Assembly (NCBI GenBank): GCA_024695815.1
Contig: JAILHK010000048.1
Coordinates: 62,001-126,000 of the forward strand
Direction of reading: 5' to 3'
Origin: Prevotella sp.
GTDB taxonomy: Bacteria; Bacteroidota; Bacteroidia; Bacteroidales; Bacteroidaceae
DNA length: 64,000 nt
Part shown: positions 17,467 to 26,992 of the stretch, one piece after another
Layout of the letters: every line of letters starts with the position of its first letter
Position numbering within the stretch: the first letter of the stretch is position 1
Notes under the pieces: model-generated
Told to the model about the DNA's origin: nothing
Database searches by the model: none
The model's input: only the letters and a program-made list of their open reading frames with translations
Program-made: the position numbers and the translations under genes

Positions 17467-18241
17467 CTATATCTTTGAAGTAACGATAGGTACCAACCTT
17501 CAGTTCTTCGCATGCAGCATCGTCGGCAACGATGATACCATGCTGGTGCATCTGCAGAGCACTGATGGTCCACATGTGGTTTACACTTCCTTCTACAGCT
17601 GCCTGCAGAGCGCGACATTTAGCGTGGCCATTTACCAAAATCATCACTTCCTTGGCTGCCATAACAGTTCCAACACCTACGGTCAGTGCGGTCTTAGGCA
17701 CCTTGTTGATGTCGTTGTCAAAGAAACGACTGTTGGCAATGATGGTGTCTGTGGTCAGCGTCTTCTGACGTGTGCGGCTGCTCAGGCTTGAACCTGGCTC
17801 ATTGAATGCGATGTGACCGTCGGGACCTATACCACCTAAGAAAAGGTCTATGCCGCCGGCTTCCTCGATCATCTGTTCGTAATGAGCACACTCGGCATCC
17901 AGATCCTTGGCATTACCATTCAGAATGTGGATGTTCTCTTTGGGACAGTCGATATGGTCAAAGAGGTTCGAGAACATAAATGAGTGATAACTTTCGGGGT
18001 GATCTTCAGGCAGTCCTACATATTCGTCCATGTTGAATGTCACCACGTTCTTGAACGATACTCTTTCATCCAGATAGGCTTTTACCAAGGCTCTATACAT
18101 GCCGATAGGCGAAGAACCGGTAGGAAGTCCTAATACAAAAGGTTTCTCCTTTGTAGGTTTAGCAGCGTTAATTCTCTCAATCACATGATTTGCTGCCCAT
18201 TGTGACATCAAATCATAATTAGGTTCAATAATTAATCTCAT
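17447..18241 (-). CDS. nagB: Glucosamine-6-phosphate deaminase
   Basis: Converts glucosamine-6-phosphate to fructose-6-phosphate and ammonia, feeding amino sugars into glycolysis. The substrate loop [11 protein letters not shown] is near residues 40-50 and the catalytic segment [16 protein letters not shown] is near residues 136-151, giving the Asp/His/Glu triad. The length of 264 residues is that of the hexameric family. The stop codon is within the terminator hairpin of the convergent ino1 gene. It starts 24 bp after the M6 peptidase stop, so co-transcription is possible. Confidence 0.96.
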   Translation of the reverse strand: MRLIIEPNYDLMSQWAANHVIERINAAKPTKEKPFVLGLPTGSSPIGMYRALVKAYLDERVSFKNVVTFNMDEYVGLPEDHPESYHSFMFSNLFDHIDCPKENIHILNGNAKDLDAECAHYEQMIEEAGGIDLFLGGIGPDGHIAFNEPGSSLSSRTRQKTLTTDTIIANSRFFDNDINKVPKTALTVGVGTVMAAKEVMILVNGHAKCRALQAAVEGSVNHMWTISALQMHQHGIIVADDAACEELKVGTYRYFKDIEKNNLL

Positions 18242-18265
18242 GATTTTTACAGTTTTGTTCGGTTG

Positions 18266-19861
18266 CTATTTTATGAATTTAATCATTTTTCCGTCTTCTC
18301 TTCTTAGGATATAAATCCCTTTCTTACTGTTTTGTTGGTGTAAAGTGCCGTCTAATTGATAGTAAAGTGCCACTTTACGGTCGTTAAATGGATGCTTTAC
18401 TTCCAGTATTTCGGGATCACCTCCCATGAAGTTGAAAGAGATGAGGCCATCTTCCGTCATTCGTATATCCGTGATAGGCTTAGACAGTAGGTTCTCGCCT
18501 GCAGCATTTCTGGTAATCATCACGCTGGCGGGCACCGACGTATTTGTCAGGCTGTCGTTCCTCAAAGAAATAGAATCTGTGATACAGGGATAGGCAGAAG
18601 AGCTAAGGTGATAATTATTTCGTCTGTGGCTGTTTTGGTAGGAACTCCAACCTCTCTGTTTTATTAGTTGTTCCCATTCGCTGAAGTCTAGGTCGTCGGC
18701 ATTTACCAACTCATAATGTAATTCTCCATTAGTATTGTTTGGCGTATTAGAAGACCATTCGTTGGGTCTGTAGAGTATATGCCAAATGAGCAGACCTTTT
18801 CCTGGAAGCGCATAGTCAAATCCTTTCCATTGTCTGTTCTCCAATAGGTAGTATTCTTCGTCTGTATGTTTGATGATATAGATTTCTCCTTCATCAGCAA
18901 TAGACTTTAATCCGATGATAGATGCAGGTTCTGTCAGTTCAATTGGCTTAAGCCATCCCATAGCCATCTTCTCTTGAGGAGAGTAGTTTGGAGGGCACCA
19001 TCCGTAGTTCGTGAAGTTGCCACCATCCATCAAGTCCCATTCGTCGACAGCGGAGTATAGCCATCCGTTTGTGGGATATATGTCAGGTAGTCCGAGACTA
19101 TGTGAGAACTCATGGCAGATGGTTCCTATACCGCACGAGGTGTCGTTTACCCATAGTTCGGCACTTGCTGTGTAATCTGATATCTTGATTTCATCAGGCG
19201 TTGTAATGGTTTTATAGCTGCTAGTGTGTGGCCAAATGTGTCCGTAACTCTTCTCGCTACGTATATTGCCGGTATAGCCAGCGTATACGAAAAGAATTTG
19301 GTTCATGTAGCCATTCCCATTCCAGTCGTATTGCGAATAATCAATCTCGGGATGATCGGCAAGGAACAATTGGGTCGCTTCTGCTAAGGCGTCTTTTCCA
19401 TAGTTTCTTGTTTCTTTATTTGGATTCTCAATAGGCTGTGACTTCTTGGAAACGGTATATGGACCGTAAACATCGAATTCTAGATTGAAAAGTCCATTAG
19501 ATTGGCATTTGAAATAATCTGCCACACATCCGGCACCATTACGTTGGTGGTAGCCAGGCACATTGAAAAGAGAGTCGTATAATTCTCTTGGCTTCTCCGT
19601 TTTGAAATAAGTGGAGTCACCTTTGAATTGCAAAAGGACAACCAGTTGTTTGTATATGCGGGTGGAATCCCATGTCTGATTGATGGCTGGCAACCTCTTT
19701 TGCACTCTGCGTCCTTGTGGGGCGTTGACCTCCAAATCAGGCATACAACCGCCTTTTACAATGGTCTGTGCAGATAAAAGACAAGGTAAAAAAGCAAAGA
19801 AACTGAGACACAATAATCGTTTCGCCAATTCTTGTCTAATGGTAGGTTTGTAGCTATTCAT
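18266..19861 (-). CDS. Secreted M6-family (immune inhibitor A-like) metallopeptidase
   Basis: Exported zinc peptidase of 531 residues. A signal peptide (hydrophobic stretch about 15-30, ending LLSAQ) precedes the M6 catalytic domain, with zinc motif HEFSHSLGLPD at residues 250-260 and downstream Met-turn-type sequence (WDLMDGG). The last 30 residues (YQLDGT, KKGIYILRREDGK) resemble a type IX secretion sorting-like tail. The tail coding DNA contains a palindromic AAAGTGCCACTTT module that also occurs in an intergenic array at 62 kb. It sits between fumarase and nagB with small gaps. The proteolytic target is unknown. Confidence 0.88.
   Translation of the reverse strand: MNSYKPTIRQELAKRLLCLSFFAFLPCLLSAQTIVKGGCMPDLEVNAPQGRRVQKRLPAINQTWDSTRIYKQLVVLLQFKGDSTYFKTEKPRELYDSLFNVPGYHQRNGAGCVADYFKCQSNGLFNLEFDVYGPYTVSKKSQPIENPNKETRNYGKDALAEATQLFLADHPEIDYSQYDWNGNGYMNQILFVYAGYTGNIRSEKSYGHIWPHTSSYKTITTPDEIKISDYTASAELWVNDTSCGIGTICHEFSHSLGLPDIYPTNGWLYSAVDEWDLMDGGNFTNYGWCPPNYSPQEKMAMGWLKPIELTEPASIIGLKSIADEGEIYIIKHTDEEYYLLENRQWKGFDYALPGKGLLIWHILYRPNEWSSNTPNNTNGELHYELVNADDLDFSEWEQLIKQRGWSSYQNSHRRNNYHLSSSAYPCITDSISLRNDSLTNTSVPASVMITRNAAGENLLSKPITDIRMTEDGLISFNFMGGDPEILEVKHPFNDRKVALYYQLDGTLHQQNSKKGIYILRREDGKMIKFIK
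18342..18380. repeat. AAAGTGCC palindromic module within the M6 peptidase gene
   Basis: AAAGTGCCG begins at 18342. The 15-bp palindrome-like TAAAGTGCCACTTTA at 18363-18377 is followed by CGG. The same 13-mer family, with TTACGG spacers, fills 62056-62165. Confidence 0.6.
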
Positions 19862-19912
19862 AATGTGTTTTTTTAGTTTCTTACTTTTTTACCTTGCTAT
19901 CTTCAGTCTTGT

Positions 19913-21562
19913 TTACTTTTTACAGGGAGTCCAAGGCTTCAGTGTCTGGAAGAAGTCATTACCCTTGTCGTCAACGAGGATGAATGCGGGGAAGTCTTCT
20001 ACGTCGATCTTCCAGATAGCCTCCATTCCCAGCTCAGGATACTCTACGCATTCGATGCTTTTGATCGAACTTTGTGAGAGAACGGCAGCCACACCGCCAA
20101 TGGTACCCAGATAGAAACCGCCGTGCTTCTTGCAGGCATCGGTAACCACCTGTGAACGGTTGCCCTTGGCAATCATAACCAGCGAAGCACCGTTGTCCTG
20201 GAATTCATCAACGTATGGATCCATGCGGTTGGCAGTGGTGGGACCCATTGAACCGCAGGGGTATCCCTCTGGTGTCTTGGCAGGACCAGCATAGAGCACG
20301 GGATACTTCTTGAAGTATTCGGGCATGCCTTCGCCAGCGTCCAGACGAGCCTTCAGTTTAGCGTGGGCAATGTCGCGAGCCACAATGATGGTTCCCTTCA
20401 GGTTGACACGTGTAGAAACAGGATATTTAGACAGTTCCTTGCGTACGGCGTCGATACCCTCGTTCAGGTCAATCTCGATACCCTTAGAACCCTCGCCGGG
20501 CTTAGCATACTCTGCAGGAATCAGTTCGCATGGATTCGAATCCATCTTCTCCAGCCAGATACCATCCTTGTTGATCTTTGCTTTTATATTGCGGTCGGCA
20601 GAGCAAGAGACACCCATACCGATAGGACAGCTTGCTCCGTGGCGAGGCAGACGAACCACGCGGATGTCGTGAGCCAGATACTTACCGCCAAACTGTGCAC
20701 CCAGTCCAATCTTGTGGGCTTCTTCCAGCAGCTTCTTCTCTAAGTCAATATCGCGGAAGGCACGACCGGTCTCGTCGCCTGTTGTGGGCAGCGAGTCGTA
20801 GTACTTGATAGAGGCCAACTTCACCGTCAGCAGGTTCTTCTCAGCCGATGTGCCACCAATCACGAAAGCGATATGGTAAGGAGGACAAGCAGCCGTACCC
20901 AATGACTTCATCTTCTCTACCAGGAAGGGAATCAGTGTGCCTTCATTTTGAATGGTAGCCTTGGTCATAGGGTAGAAGTAGGTCTTGTTGGCAGAACCAC
21001 CACCCTTGGCAACCATCACGAATTTGTACTCGGCACCCTCTGTTGCCTCGATGTCAATCTGTGCAGGCAGATTACAACGTGTGTTGACCTCGTCATACAT
21101 GTTCAGAGGTGCGTTCTGTGAATAGCGCAGGTTGTCCTGAGTAAAGGTGTTGAACACACCCAGGCTCAGCGCTTCTTCGTCTTCAAAGCCAGTCCATACC
21201 TGCTGACCCTTCTCACCGTGGATAATAGCAGTACCCGTGTCCTGACAGAAAGGCAGAACGCCCTTAGCTGCCACATCGGCATTGCGCAGGAATTGCAGCG
21301 CTACATATTTGTCGTTCTCTGAGGCTTCAGGATCGTTCAGAATCTGAGCCACCTGCAGGTTGTGCTCGCGACGCAGCATAAACTCCACGTCGTGGAAAGC
21401 CTGCTGTGCCAGCAGTGTCAGCGCTTCCTTAGATACTTTTACAATCTCTTTGCCTTCGAACTGGCTGACGCTAACGCCTTCCTTGCTCAAAAGTCTATAC
21501 TCGGTCTTATCCTCGCCCAACTGAAACATTGGGGCATACTTGAATTCAACAGGTGTTGCCAT
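19913..21562 (-). CDS. fumA: Class I (iron-sulfur) fumarate hydratase
   Basis: Interconverts fumarate and malate with a labile 4Fe-4S cluster; in anaerobic Bacteroidales it serves the reductive branch to succinate and propionate. N-terminal alpha domain with [11 protein letters not shown] (about residue 103) and GGGSANK, central [19 protein letters not shown], and a C-terminal beta domain with [16 protein letters not shown]. The length of 549 residues is typical of FumA/FumB two-domain enzymes. The promoter, TAACTTTG at 21600-21607 (minus) with TTTG 20 bp away at 21628-21631, matches the Bacteroidetes consensus. Confidence 0.95.
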   Translation of the reverse strand: MATPVEFKYAPMFQLGEDKTEYRLLSKEGVSVSQFEGKEIVKVSKEALTLLAQQAFHDVEFMLRREHNLQVAQILNDPEASENDKYVALQFLRNADVAAKGVLPFCQDTGTAIIHGEKGQQVWTGFEDEEALSLGVFNTFTQDNLRYSQNAPLNMYDEVNTRCNLPAQIDIEATEGAEYKFVMVAKGGGSANKTYFYPMTKATIQNEGTLIPFLVEKMKSLGTAACPPYHIAFVIGGTSAEKNLLTVKLASIKYYDSLPTTGDETGRAFRDIDLEKKLLEEAHKIGLGAQFGGKYLAHDIRVVRLPRHGASCPIGMGVSCSADRNIKAKINKDGIWLEKMDSNPCELIPAEYAKPGEGSKGIEIDLNEGIDAVRKELSKYPVSTRVNLKGTIIVARDIAHAKLKARLDAGEGMPEYFKKYPVLYAGPAKTPEGYPCGSMGPTTANRMDPYVDEFQDNGASLVMIAKGNRSQVVTDACKKHGGFYLGTIGGVAAVLSQSSIKSIECVEYPELGMEAIWKIDVEDFPAFILVDDKGNDFFQTLKPWTPCKK

Positions 21563-21599
21563 AGCTTTTATTTTTTCATATTGTATTTGTTACAGTGGG

Positions 21600-21631
21600 C
21601 AAAGTTACGAATAATCTTCGAAACCCCCAAA
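21600..21631 (-). promoter_or_regulatory. Promoter of fumarase
   Basis: Minus-strand TTTG (21628-21631) and TAACTTTG (21600-21607) are separated by 20 bp. The start codon is 37 bp downstream. Confidence 0.7.
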
Positions 21632-21645
21632 CAAACACACACTTT

Positions 21646-22044
21646 TTACTTGTTCTTCTTATAGTACTCCAGTGCCAGACGAACATTGTCCCTCACAGCT
21701 TCCGAGGAGAACGTGGCACCAGTGACGCCATCAACTTTTGCATTCAGTGCATCGTTCACTTTCATACCATTCCATTTGCTGAGCATTTCGCGCTTCACTT
21801 TGGCAAAGAACTTAGGCGTCTCCTGGTTCTTCAGTGCCTCAATCTTAACCACTTTGTTTTTTTGAATATATACCTTCAGTGGTGTTGCACCTACATAGCC
21901 AGTTACTTTCTTGCCAAGTGTGGTTGTGTTGACCACGTACATACCGTCTTGTTTGGTCATCACTTCGTCGGGTTTTGCACTTTGAAACATCGTGGCCAGC
22001 ATCAGTAGTGAGGCTGCGCTGACAAGTGTCATCTTACTTTTCAT
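21646..22044 (-). CDS. Small exported FMN-binding domain protein
   Basis: Exported protein of 132 residues with a signal peptide (about 1-23) and an FMN_bind domain like those of RnfG, NqrC and NosR. The characteristic DGVTGATFSS motif near residue 105 carries the threonine that is covalently flavinylated in relatives by an ApbE transferase. No apbE gene is nearby. It probably takes part in extracytoplasmic electron transfer, an inference from the domain. The divergent neighbour on the upstream side is 171 bp away. Confidence 0.85.
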   Translation of the reverse strand: MKSKMTLVSAASLLMLATMFQSAKPDEVMTKQDGMYVVNTTTLGKKVTGYVGATPLKVYIQKNKVVKIEALKNQETPKFFAKVKREMLSKWNGMKVNDALNAKVDGVTGATFSSEAVRDNVRLALEYYKKNK

Positions 22045-22215
22045 CTTTTTATCCTTTTATCTTAGTTTATACAATCTATCTTTTGACGGGCTTGTAGCCT
22101 ATCGGTTTAACCTCAGCTTTTGCCAAATAAACTTAATTGTGGTGTCCAATGCTCAGGCCAATACAGCGACTGTCCATCTGTCTGTTGGCCCTGATATTTT
22201 TGCCATACAGATTGG

Positions 22216-22959
22216 CTATTCCTTGCACTCGTGGGGAGCGGGCAGTGTGGCGTTGATGCCTGCACTGCGCAGTCCCTCCAGCAGTTTTTCTTCTGTGGTG
22301 TACTTGTTGGCGTAGGTGATAGCCAGCGAGTGTCTGCGCTTGTTGGCGTTGGCGTCGTCCACAGCCCCCAGCGAGAGGCCCATGTCGATAGCCTCGTCGA
22401 TATCGGTATCTTCCGGAATCAGGAAGTAGGCATAGCTGATGTCCTTGCTGGTGTAGTAGTTCACAGGTGTAAAGCCCATCTCGCCCAGCACTTCACGGAT
22501 GTCGGCCTTGCAAGTGCGGTTAGCATCATAGCGGAAGAACACAGAGTGCTTGTCCACGTGAGCCGCCATACTATCTATGCCCTCCATGCCCTCAAAGCGC
22601 TTCATGATGCGGTTAGCACAGTTCTGACAGTGCATATCGCTCATCTGCAGTTCCATACCGCACAGAATAGTGTCGTTCTCGTTGTAGGGTGATGCCTTGT
22701 AGCGTGTGCCATTCAGTATAGATGTGATCGAGTCAGCACATATTTTCGTATGGTCATAACTGATGGTTGCCGTTCGTTTTTCCAGATCGAACGACAATCT
22801 TTCCACACCATCTTCCTTCAACAGCCTGTTTTTCACTTTGTGGGCACACTCCTCGCCACTCATAGTTTTAATCCGAATAGTAAACGAGTCCGTGTTGTCT
22901 TGTGCCGACAGGTACGCTGGCATCAGCAGCGCAGCCAGAAAAAGCATCAATGTTTTCAT
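22216..22959 (-). CDS. Exported protein with three heavy-metal-associated-like domains
   Basis: Protein of 247 residues with a signal peptide ending at LSAQ (about 19). Three consecutive regions read like ferredoxin-fold HMA domains. The first (about 24-90) has GEECAHKV in place of the metal loop, the second (about 100-165) has an intact CxxC loop (MHCQNCANR), and the third (about 172-240) has no cysteine in the loop. Only the middle unit should bind a soft metal such as copper. The CxxC unit resembles Atx1 or CopZ, but no P-type ATPase is adjacent. TATCTTTG (minus) at 22982-22989 lies upstream. Confidence 0.8.
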   Translation of the reverse strand: MKTLMLFLAALLMPAYLSAQDNTDSFTIRIKTMSGEECAHKVKNRLLKEDGVERLSFDLEKRTATISYDHTKICADSITSILNGTRYKASPYNENDTILCGMELQMSDMHCQNCANRIMKRFEGMEGIDSMAAHVDKHSVFFRYDANRTCKADIREVLGEMGFTPVNYYTSKDISYAYFLIPEDTDIDEAIDMGLSLGAVDDANANKRRHSLAITYANKYTTEEKLLEGLRSAGINATLPAPHECKE

Positions 22960-22981
22960 ATTTACTACTATTTATTTGATG

Positions 22982-22989
22982 CAAAGATA
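22982..22989 (-). promoter_or_regulatory. -7 box for the triple-HMA gene
   Basis: Minus-strand TATCTTTG, 22 bp upstream of the start codon; no -33 TTTG at the best spacing. Confidence 0.5.
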
Positions 22990-23035
22990 CATATTTTGTG
23001 TGTAAGTGCGCTGTGATATTTATTTTTTAACAAAA

Positions 23036-24985
23036 TCAAAAGACCACGAAACCACCGTTGGGTTGCACGGTGATGTTCAATTTACCCTTCTTCTGTACCT
23101 TGTTTGAAAGACGTGTAATAGTAGTGCCGGTGATGCGTCCTTTTTTGTCGGCCTGGTCGTTAAGCAACATATGGAATCCTGCAACGTCGAGTGTCAGTTT
23201 TAGCGGTGTCTTCATGGCGTTGAGACCAGCCAAGTACCACTTGTCACCATGACGACGAGCCAGAGCGACATACTTGCCGGGATAGCCATCGACAAAGCGG
23301 GTCTCGTCCCATGTGGTGGGCAGTTGCTTCAGGAAGTCAATCTCGTGTTCAGGCAGGTCGCTCAGGTTGTTGGGCTGAATGGCCACACACTGAATGGCAG
23401 CCTGATTGATAAAGCCAGTAGCCAGTTCAAAGCCATCGGTGGTCTGACGCTGGTGGCGGCTCTTGTTGTCGCGACTCATGTATTTATTCATAATCACGCC
23501 ACCCCAGTCCATGGTTCCTACGGCGTTGCGACAGAAGGGATGCATGGTCAGTTGGAAAGGTTCTTGAGCGGCATGATAGTCAGAGAAGTAAACATTCTCT
23601 GAAGCCAGCACGGCCTCGCTCGACACATAGTTAGGATACATGCGTTCCCAACCGCGTGGCAGCGTGCAACCGTGGAAGATGACTTGGATGCCGTAGCGGT
23701 TGGCATCGTAGAGTATGTCCTCATAGAGCTTCATGGTTTCCTGCTTGTCGCCACCAAAGAAGTCCACCTTAATACCTTTCACGCCAATCTCTTTCAGCCA
23801 GCGCATCTCCTTGTCGCGGGCCATGTTGGTGTCCATACATCCGCGTGGGGTCTGTGGTGCGTCGTTCCAGTGACCATTCGAGTTGTACCATAGCATCAGC
23901 GCTACGCCCTTTTCTTGTGCATATTTCGACAGCGCAGGCATGCGGTCGCGGCCAATCTGAGTGTCCCAGCAGCCGTCCACCAAGCAGTATTCGTAGCCCA
24001 TCTCTGCAGCCAGATCGATAAATGCAATCTGGTCGTCCCAGCAAACGGAGTTGTCCTGCCAGATCAGCCAGCTCCAGGTGTAACGTCCCGCCTTGTAGTC
24101 CTCTGACGGTTCGTAGAGCGGTTCCACCACGTCATAGGGGATGGTGGTCTCTACAATAGGTTTCAGAGTCTGTCCCACGGTGATGGTGCGCCATGGCGTT
24201 GTGCCAGGAAGCATGATGCCTGGCTGTGCCGAGCCGTTGCCGTTGTTCTCCTTTGCATCAGGGAAAGCAATGCTGTAACCCTTGCCTGCTTCATAGTCTG
24301 AGAGGTGCGAGCCGCAGTATTGACTGCTGACGCCTGTCTCCGAGATCAGCACCCAGCCCTTGTCGCCCTCATGAAACAGGCATGGGAAGGTGTAGCCCCG
24401 ACCATATTGCGACTTCACGTTCATGGGCGCATCAGCTTTGTATTCCTCTTCGTAGCTGGGCTTAGTGCGCTCCCATCCGGTAAACGGACCAATCTGCGGA
24501 CAGATAAACGTTGTGGTTTGTTCGGGCAGCAGGAATGCCGTAGCTTCCTCTGTGATGAACGCACATTTAGGATTGTCGTTCTTCTGACGTGGAATGCTGT
24601 AGCGGAAAGCCACATCGTTGTCAGATACCGAGAACTGCACCGTGAACTTTTGGTGTTTGGCATTCTCCAGGTCAACGTCCAGCTGTGTGGCCACATAGTG
24701 CATCTTCGACTGTTTGACCTGTCGCATCTCGTAGCTACGGTCCACCTGTGTGGTCTTCATGTTTGTGATCTTCAGTCCTTGTGTGAAGTCGGCAAAGTCG
24801 GTTTTCAGTCCCAATGCCGATGGCTGTACCATCTGGGCGCCGTCGAGTGTGACGGAATAGGAGGCGCAACCATTCTGGTCGTTTATTTCCACAAGGAGTT
24901 TTCCGTTGGGTGATGTCACAGTTACTTCACGTGCAGACAGTATCACAGGCATCATCAATGCCATTGTCAGTATGATTCTTTTCAT
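23036..24985 (-). CDS. Glycoside hydrolase family 97, retaining (alpha-galactosidase type)
   Basis: Exported 649-residue GH97 enzyme with signal peptide (about 1-18), an N-terminal beta-sandwich, a catalytic (beta/alpha)8 barrel from about 290, and a C-terminal beta domain. The barrel carries Asp408 in GIKVDFFGGD and Glu457 in SSEAV, which match the nucleophile and acid/base of the retaining subgroup; inverting SusB-like members use Glu instead. Alpha-galactosidase or a related alpha-glycosidase is therefore the best guess. It starts 17 bp after the PL11 stop, so both are one operon probably aimed at rhamnogalacturonan and its side chains. Confidence 0.92.
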   Translation of the reverse strand: MKRIILTMALMMPVILSAREVTVTSPNGKLLVEINDQNGCASYSVTLDGAQMVQPSALGLKTDFADFTQGLKITNMKTTQVDRSYEMRQVKQSKMHYVATQLDVDLENAKHQKFTVQFSVSDNDVAFRYSIPRQKNDNPKCAFITEEATAFLLPEQTTTFICPQIGPFTGWERTKPSYEEEYKADAPMNVKSQYGRGYTFPCLFHEGDKGWVLISETGVSSQYCGSHLSDYEAGKGYSIAFPDAKENNGNGSAQPGIMLPGTTPWRTITVGQTLKPIVETTIPYDVVEPLYEPSEDYKAGRYTWSWLIWQDNSVCWDDQIAFIDLAAEMGYEYCLVDGCWDTQIGRDRMPALSKYAQEKGVALMLWYNSNGHWNDAPQTPRGCMDTNMARDKEMRWLKEIGVKGIKVDFFGGDKQETMKLYEDILYDANRYGIQVIFHGCTLPRGWERMYPNYVSSEAVLASENVYFSDYHAAQEPFQLTMHPFCRNAVGTMDWGGVIMNKYMSRDNKSRHQRQTTDGFELATGFINQAAIQCVAIQPNNLSDLPEHEIDFLKQLPTTWDETRFVDGYPGKYVALARRHGDKWYLAGLNAMKTPLKLTLDVAGFHMLLNDQADKKGRITGTTITRLSNKVQKKGKLNITVQPNGGFVVF

Positions 24986-25002
24986 AGTCAGGTATGGTGT
25001 TT

Positions 25003-26859
25003 TTATTTTAAGTAATCTTGTTTGTCGGGACCAATATAGTAGCCAGGCTCCGAGGGCTGGTTGTAGCCCACGTTCTGTGTGGCCACTGATAGGCGGTAGG
25101 GGATGTCGCTCATCAGACAGTTTATGCGATAGCCCGTAGGGATGGTTGTGGTATAGATGCGCAACTCGCTCGAGTCCTCGTTGCGGGCCATCACCTCTTC
25201 GCGCCAGTCGCCCAGAATGTCGGCCGAAAGACAGGGATTCGACTTAGTACCGTTGTTGAAACGGATACCTTCGAAGCGTTTCACCATGTCGATGCTTTTC
25301 TTCTCCCAATTATATTTTGTGACGCTCTCATGATCCAGCAGCTCGCGCAGCAGGTCGCCATCCCACCAGATGCCAAAGTTGATGCTCAGCCAACGCCCCT
25401 TCTTCACACCCAATCTGTTTTGGTGCTGTGGGTCCTGTGCATCTTTTGCCGTGGCCACCACGTTGCCTTTCATATCGCGTATGCCGTGGCTGTCGCTACT
25501 CCACATCTCCCATCCGTAGTTGGTGGGGTCTATATCGGCAGCCATCGCACGACCAACGTCGTTGGTGCTCTTGATCTGGAATACCACCTCGCCCGTCTTT
25601 GCATCGCGCAGGTCACTACCGTCTCGACGGTTCTCGTGGCAGTCCCAGATATATAGCTTGTCGGTCAGTGGGTCGGGCACCAAGTGGATGGCATCGCCGT
25701 GGCCCATTCCTGTGTTGTAGAGTCCATCGCCGTTGTGGTCCACAGCCATCGAACCATAGGTTATCTCGTCCCATCCGTCGCCGTCAACATCGGCAATGCG
25801 TAGGTTGTGGTTGCCCTGTCCGGCGTAGTCGTTCCACTGGGTATCATCGGTGTCGAATGTCCATCGGTTCTGCAACTCATGGCCATCCCAGTCCCATAGT
25901 GCTATCACGCTGCGGGTGTAGTATCCGCGACAGAAAATGGCGCTGGCTGTGGTATGTCCGAAATAGCCCACGCCAGCCAGATAGCGCTCCGAACGGTTGC
26001 CGCGGTCATCGCCCCAGGCGTTCACCTTACCTCTTTCAGGCATGTAGGGCTTGGTGTCCATCACCTCGCCAGTCAGTCCGTTGAACACGCTGATGTATTC
26101 TGGGCCATCCAAGATGCGTCCGCGCAGTTCGCGGTAGTCCACCATTGCGTCGCCAATTACGTGCCCTTTACCATCGCACGTGCCGTCGGCCGTCTTCACC
26201 ATCAGTTCTGCCTTTCCGTCGCCATCCAGGTCATAGACGATGAATGGCGTGTAGTGCGCGCCGCTGCGTATGTTCTTGCCCAGGTCAATACGCCACAATC
26301 GTTGTCCGTTCAGTCGGTAGCAGTCTATCATCGTAGAGCCCGTATATCCATCGTGCGAGTTGTCGTGCGAGTTCGTTGGATCCCATTTCAGGAATATCTC
26401 GTATTGCCCGTCGCCATCCACGTCGCCCACGCTGGCATCGTTGGCCGTATAGCTGAAGGGCCGCCCGTCGGGTGTCGTACCATCGGCCGGTTTGTCAAGT
26501 TTTACAGCCACGTAACCATGTGGTGCTTCGCTGCGCAGTGTAAACAGCCCGTTGGCTGCTCCGCCGCGCACCTCGTAGATGTTCACCTTGTCCAGAGGGG
26601 TGTTGTCCACAAAGCAGGTGCCACCTTCGGTCAGTGGCTCTTTCGTTAGCAGTTCACCGTTCTTATAAACGTAAAAGGGTTCGTTCTTGCGGTCGCTTTT
26701 CAGTGTGCGCCAACTCAGAAACACACTGTTGCCGTCGCGTACAGCCACCACACCTCTGTCCAGGCTGTCTGTGTGCAACTTCTGGTCATCGTAAGCGCAT
26801 TGTGCTCCGGCGCTCAGGGTCAAGAGGGCCGCCATGCTGTTCAGTAGAAAAGTTTTCAT
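25003..26859 (-). CDS. Rhamnogalacturonan lyase, polysaccharide lyase family 11
   Basis: Exported eight-bladed beta-propeller lyase (618 residues) that cleaves the rhamnose-galacturonate backbone of pectin rhamnogalacturonan I. Signal peptide about 1-19, then an Ig-like strand region and repeated calcium-binding DxDGDG loops (VGDVDGDG, DLDGDGKAELMVKTADGT, ADVDGDGWDEITYG) characteristic of YesW/YesX-type PL11. The length fits the family. It is the first gene of a two-gene unit with the GH97 enzyme. A minus-strand TAACTTTG (26894-26901) lies upstream. Confidence 0.93.
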   Translation of the reverse strand: MKTFLLNSMAALLTLSAGAQCAYDDQKLHTDSLDRGVVAVRDGNSVFLSWRTLKSDRKNEPFYVYKNGELLTKEPLTEGGTCFVDNTPLDKVNIYEVRGGAANGLFTLRSEAPHGYVAVKLDKPADGTTPDGRPFSYTANDASVGDVDGDGQYEIFLKWDPTNSHDNSHDGYTGSTMIDCYRLNGQRLWRIDLGKNIRSGAHYTPFIVYDLDGDGKAELMVKTADGTCDGKGHVIGDAMVDYRELRGRILDGPEYISVFNGLTGEVMDTKPYMPERGKVNAWGDDRGNRSERYLAGVGYFGHTTASAIFCRGYYTRSVIALWDWDGHELQNRWTFDTDDTQWNDYAGQGNHNLRIADVDGDGWDEITYGSMAVDHNGDGLYNTGMGHGDAIHLVPDPLTDKLYIWDCHENRRDGSDLRDAKTGEVVFQIKSTNDVGRAMAADIDPTNYGWEMWSSDSHGIRDMKGNVVATAKDAQDPQHQNRLGVKKGRWLSINFGIWWDGDLLRELLDHESVTKYNWEKKSIDMVKRFEGIRFNNGTKSNPCLSADILGDWREEVMARNEDSSELRIYTTTIPTGYRINCLMSDIPYRLSVATQNVGYNQPSEPGYYIGPDKQDYLK

Positions 26860-26893
26860 CTTGTTTGTAATGTTAGCTTTCAGTTTTCAGCTG

Positions 26894-26901
26894 CAAAGTT
26901 A
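26894..26901 (-). promoter_or_regulatory. -7 box for the PL11-GH97 operon
   Basis: Minus-strand TAACTTTG, 34 bp upstream of the PL11 start codon. Confidence 0.5.
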
Positions 26902-26992
26902 CATGATTATTTTTAAAAGATGACGACTTTTCTGCTTTTTTGTTGTCTGGTGGCGTCCTTTAACGTTTGAAAAAGAATCCTTTAGTTGAGCC

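Noticed and set aside
22045..22215. Possible small gene or RNA in the 171-bp gap between the FMN-binding and HMA genes
   Set aside because: No start with a plausible ribosome site, no -7 box at a sensible distance, and no stable hairpin was found.
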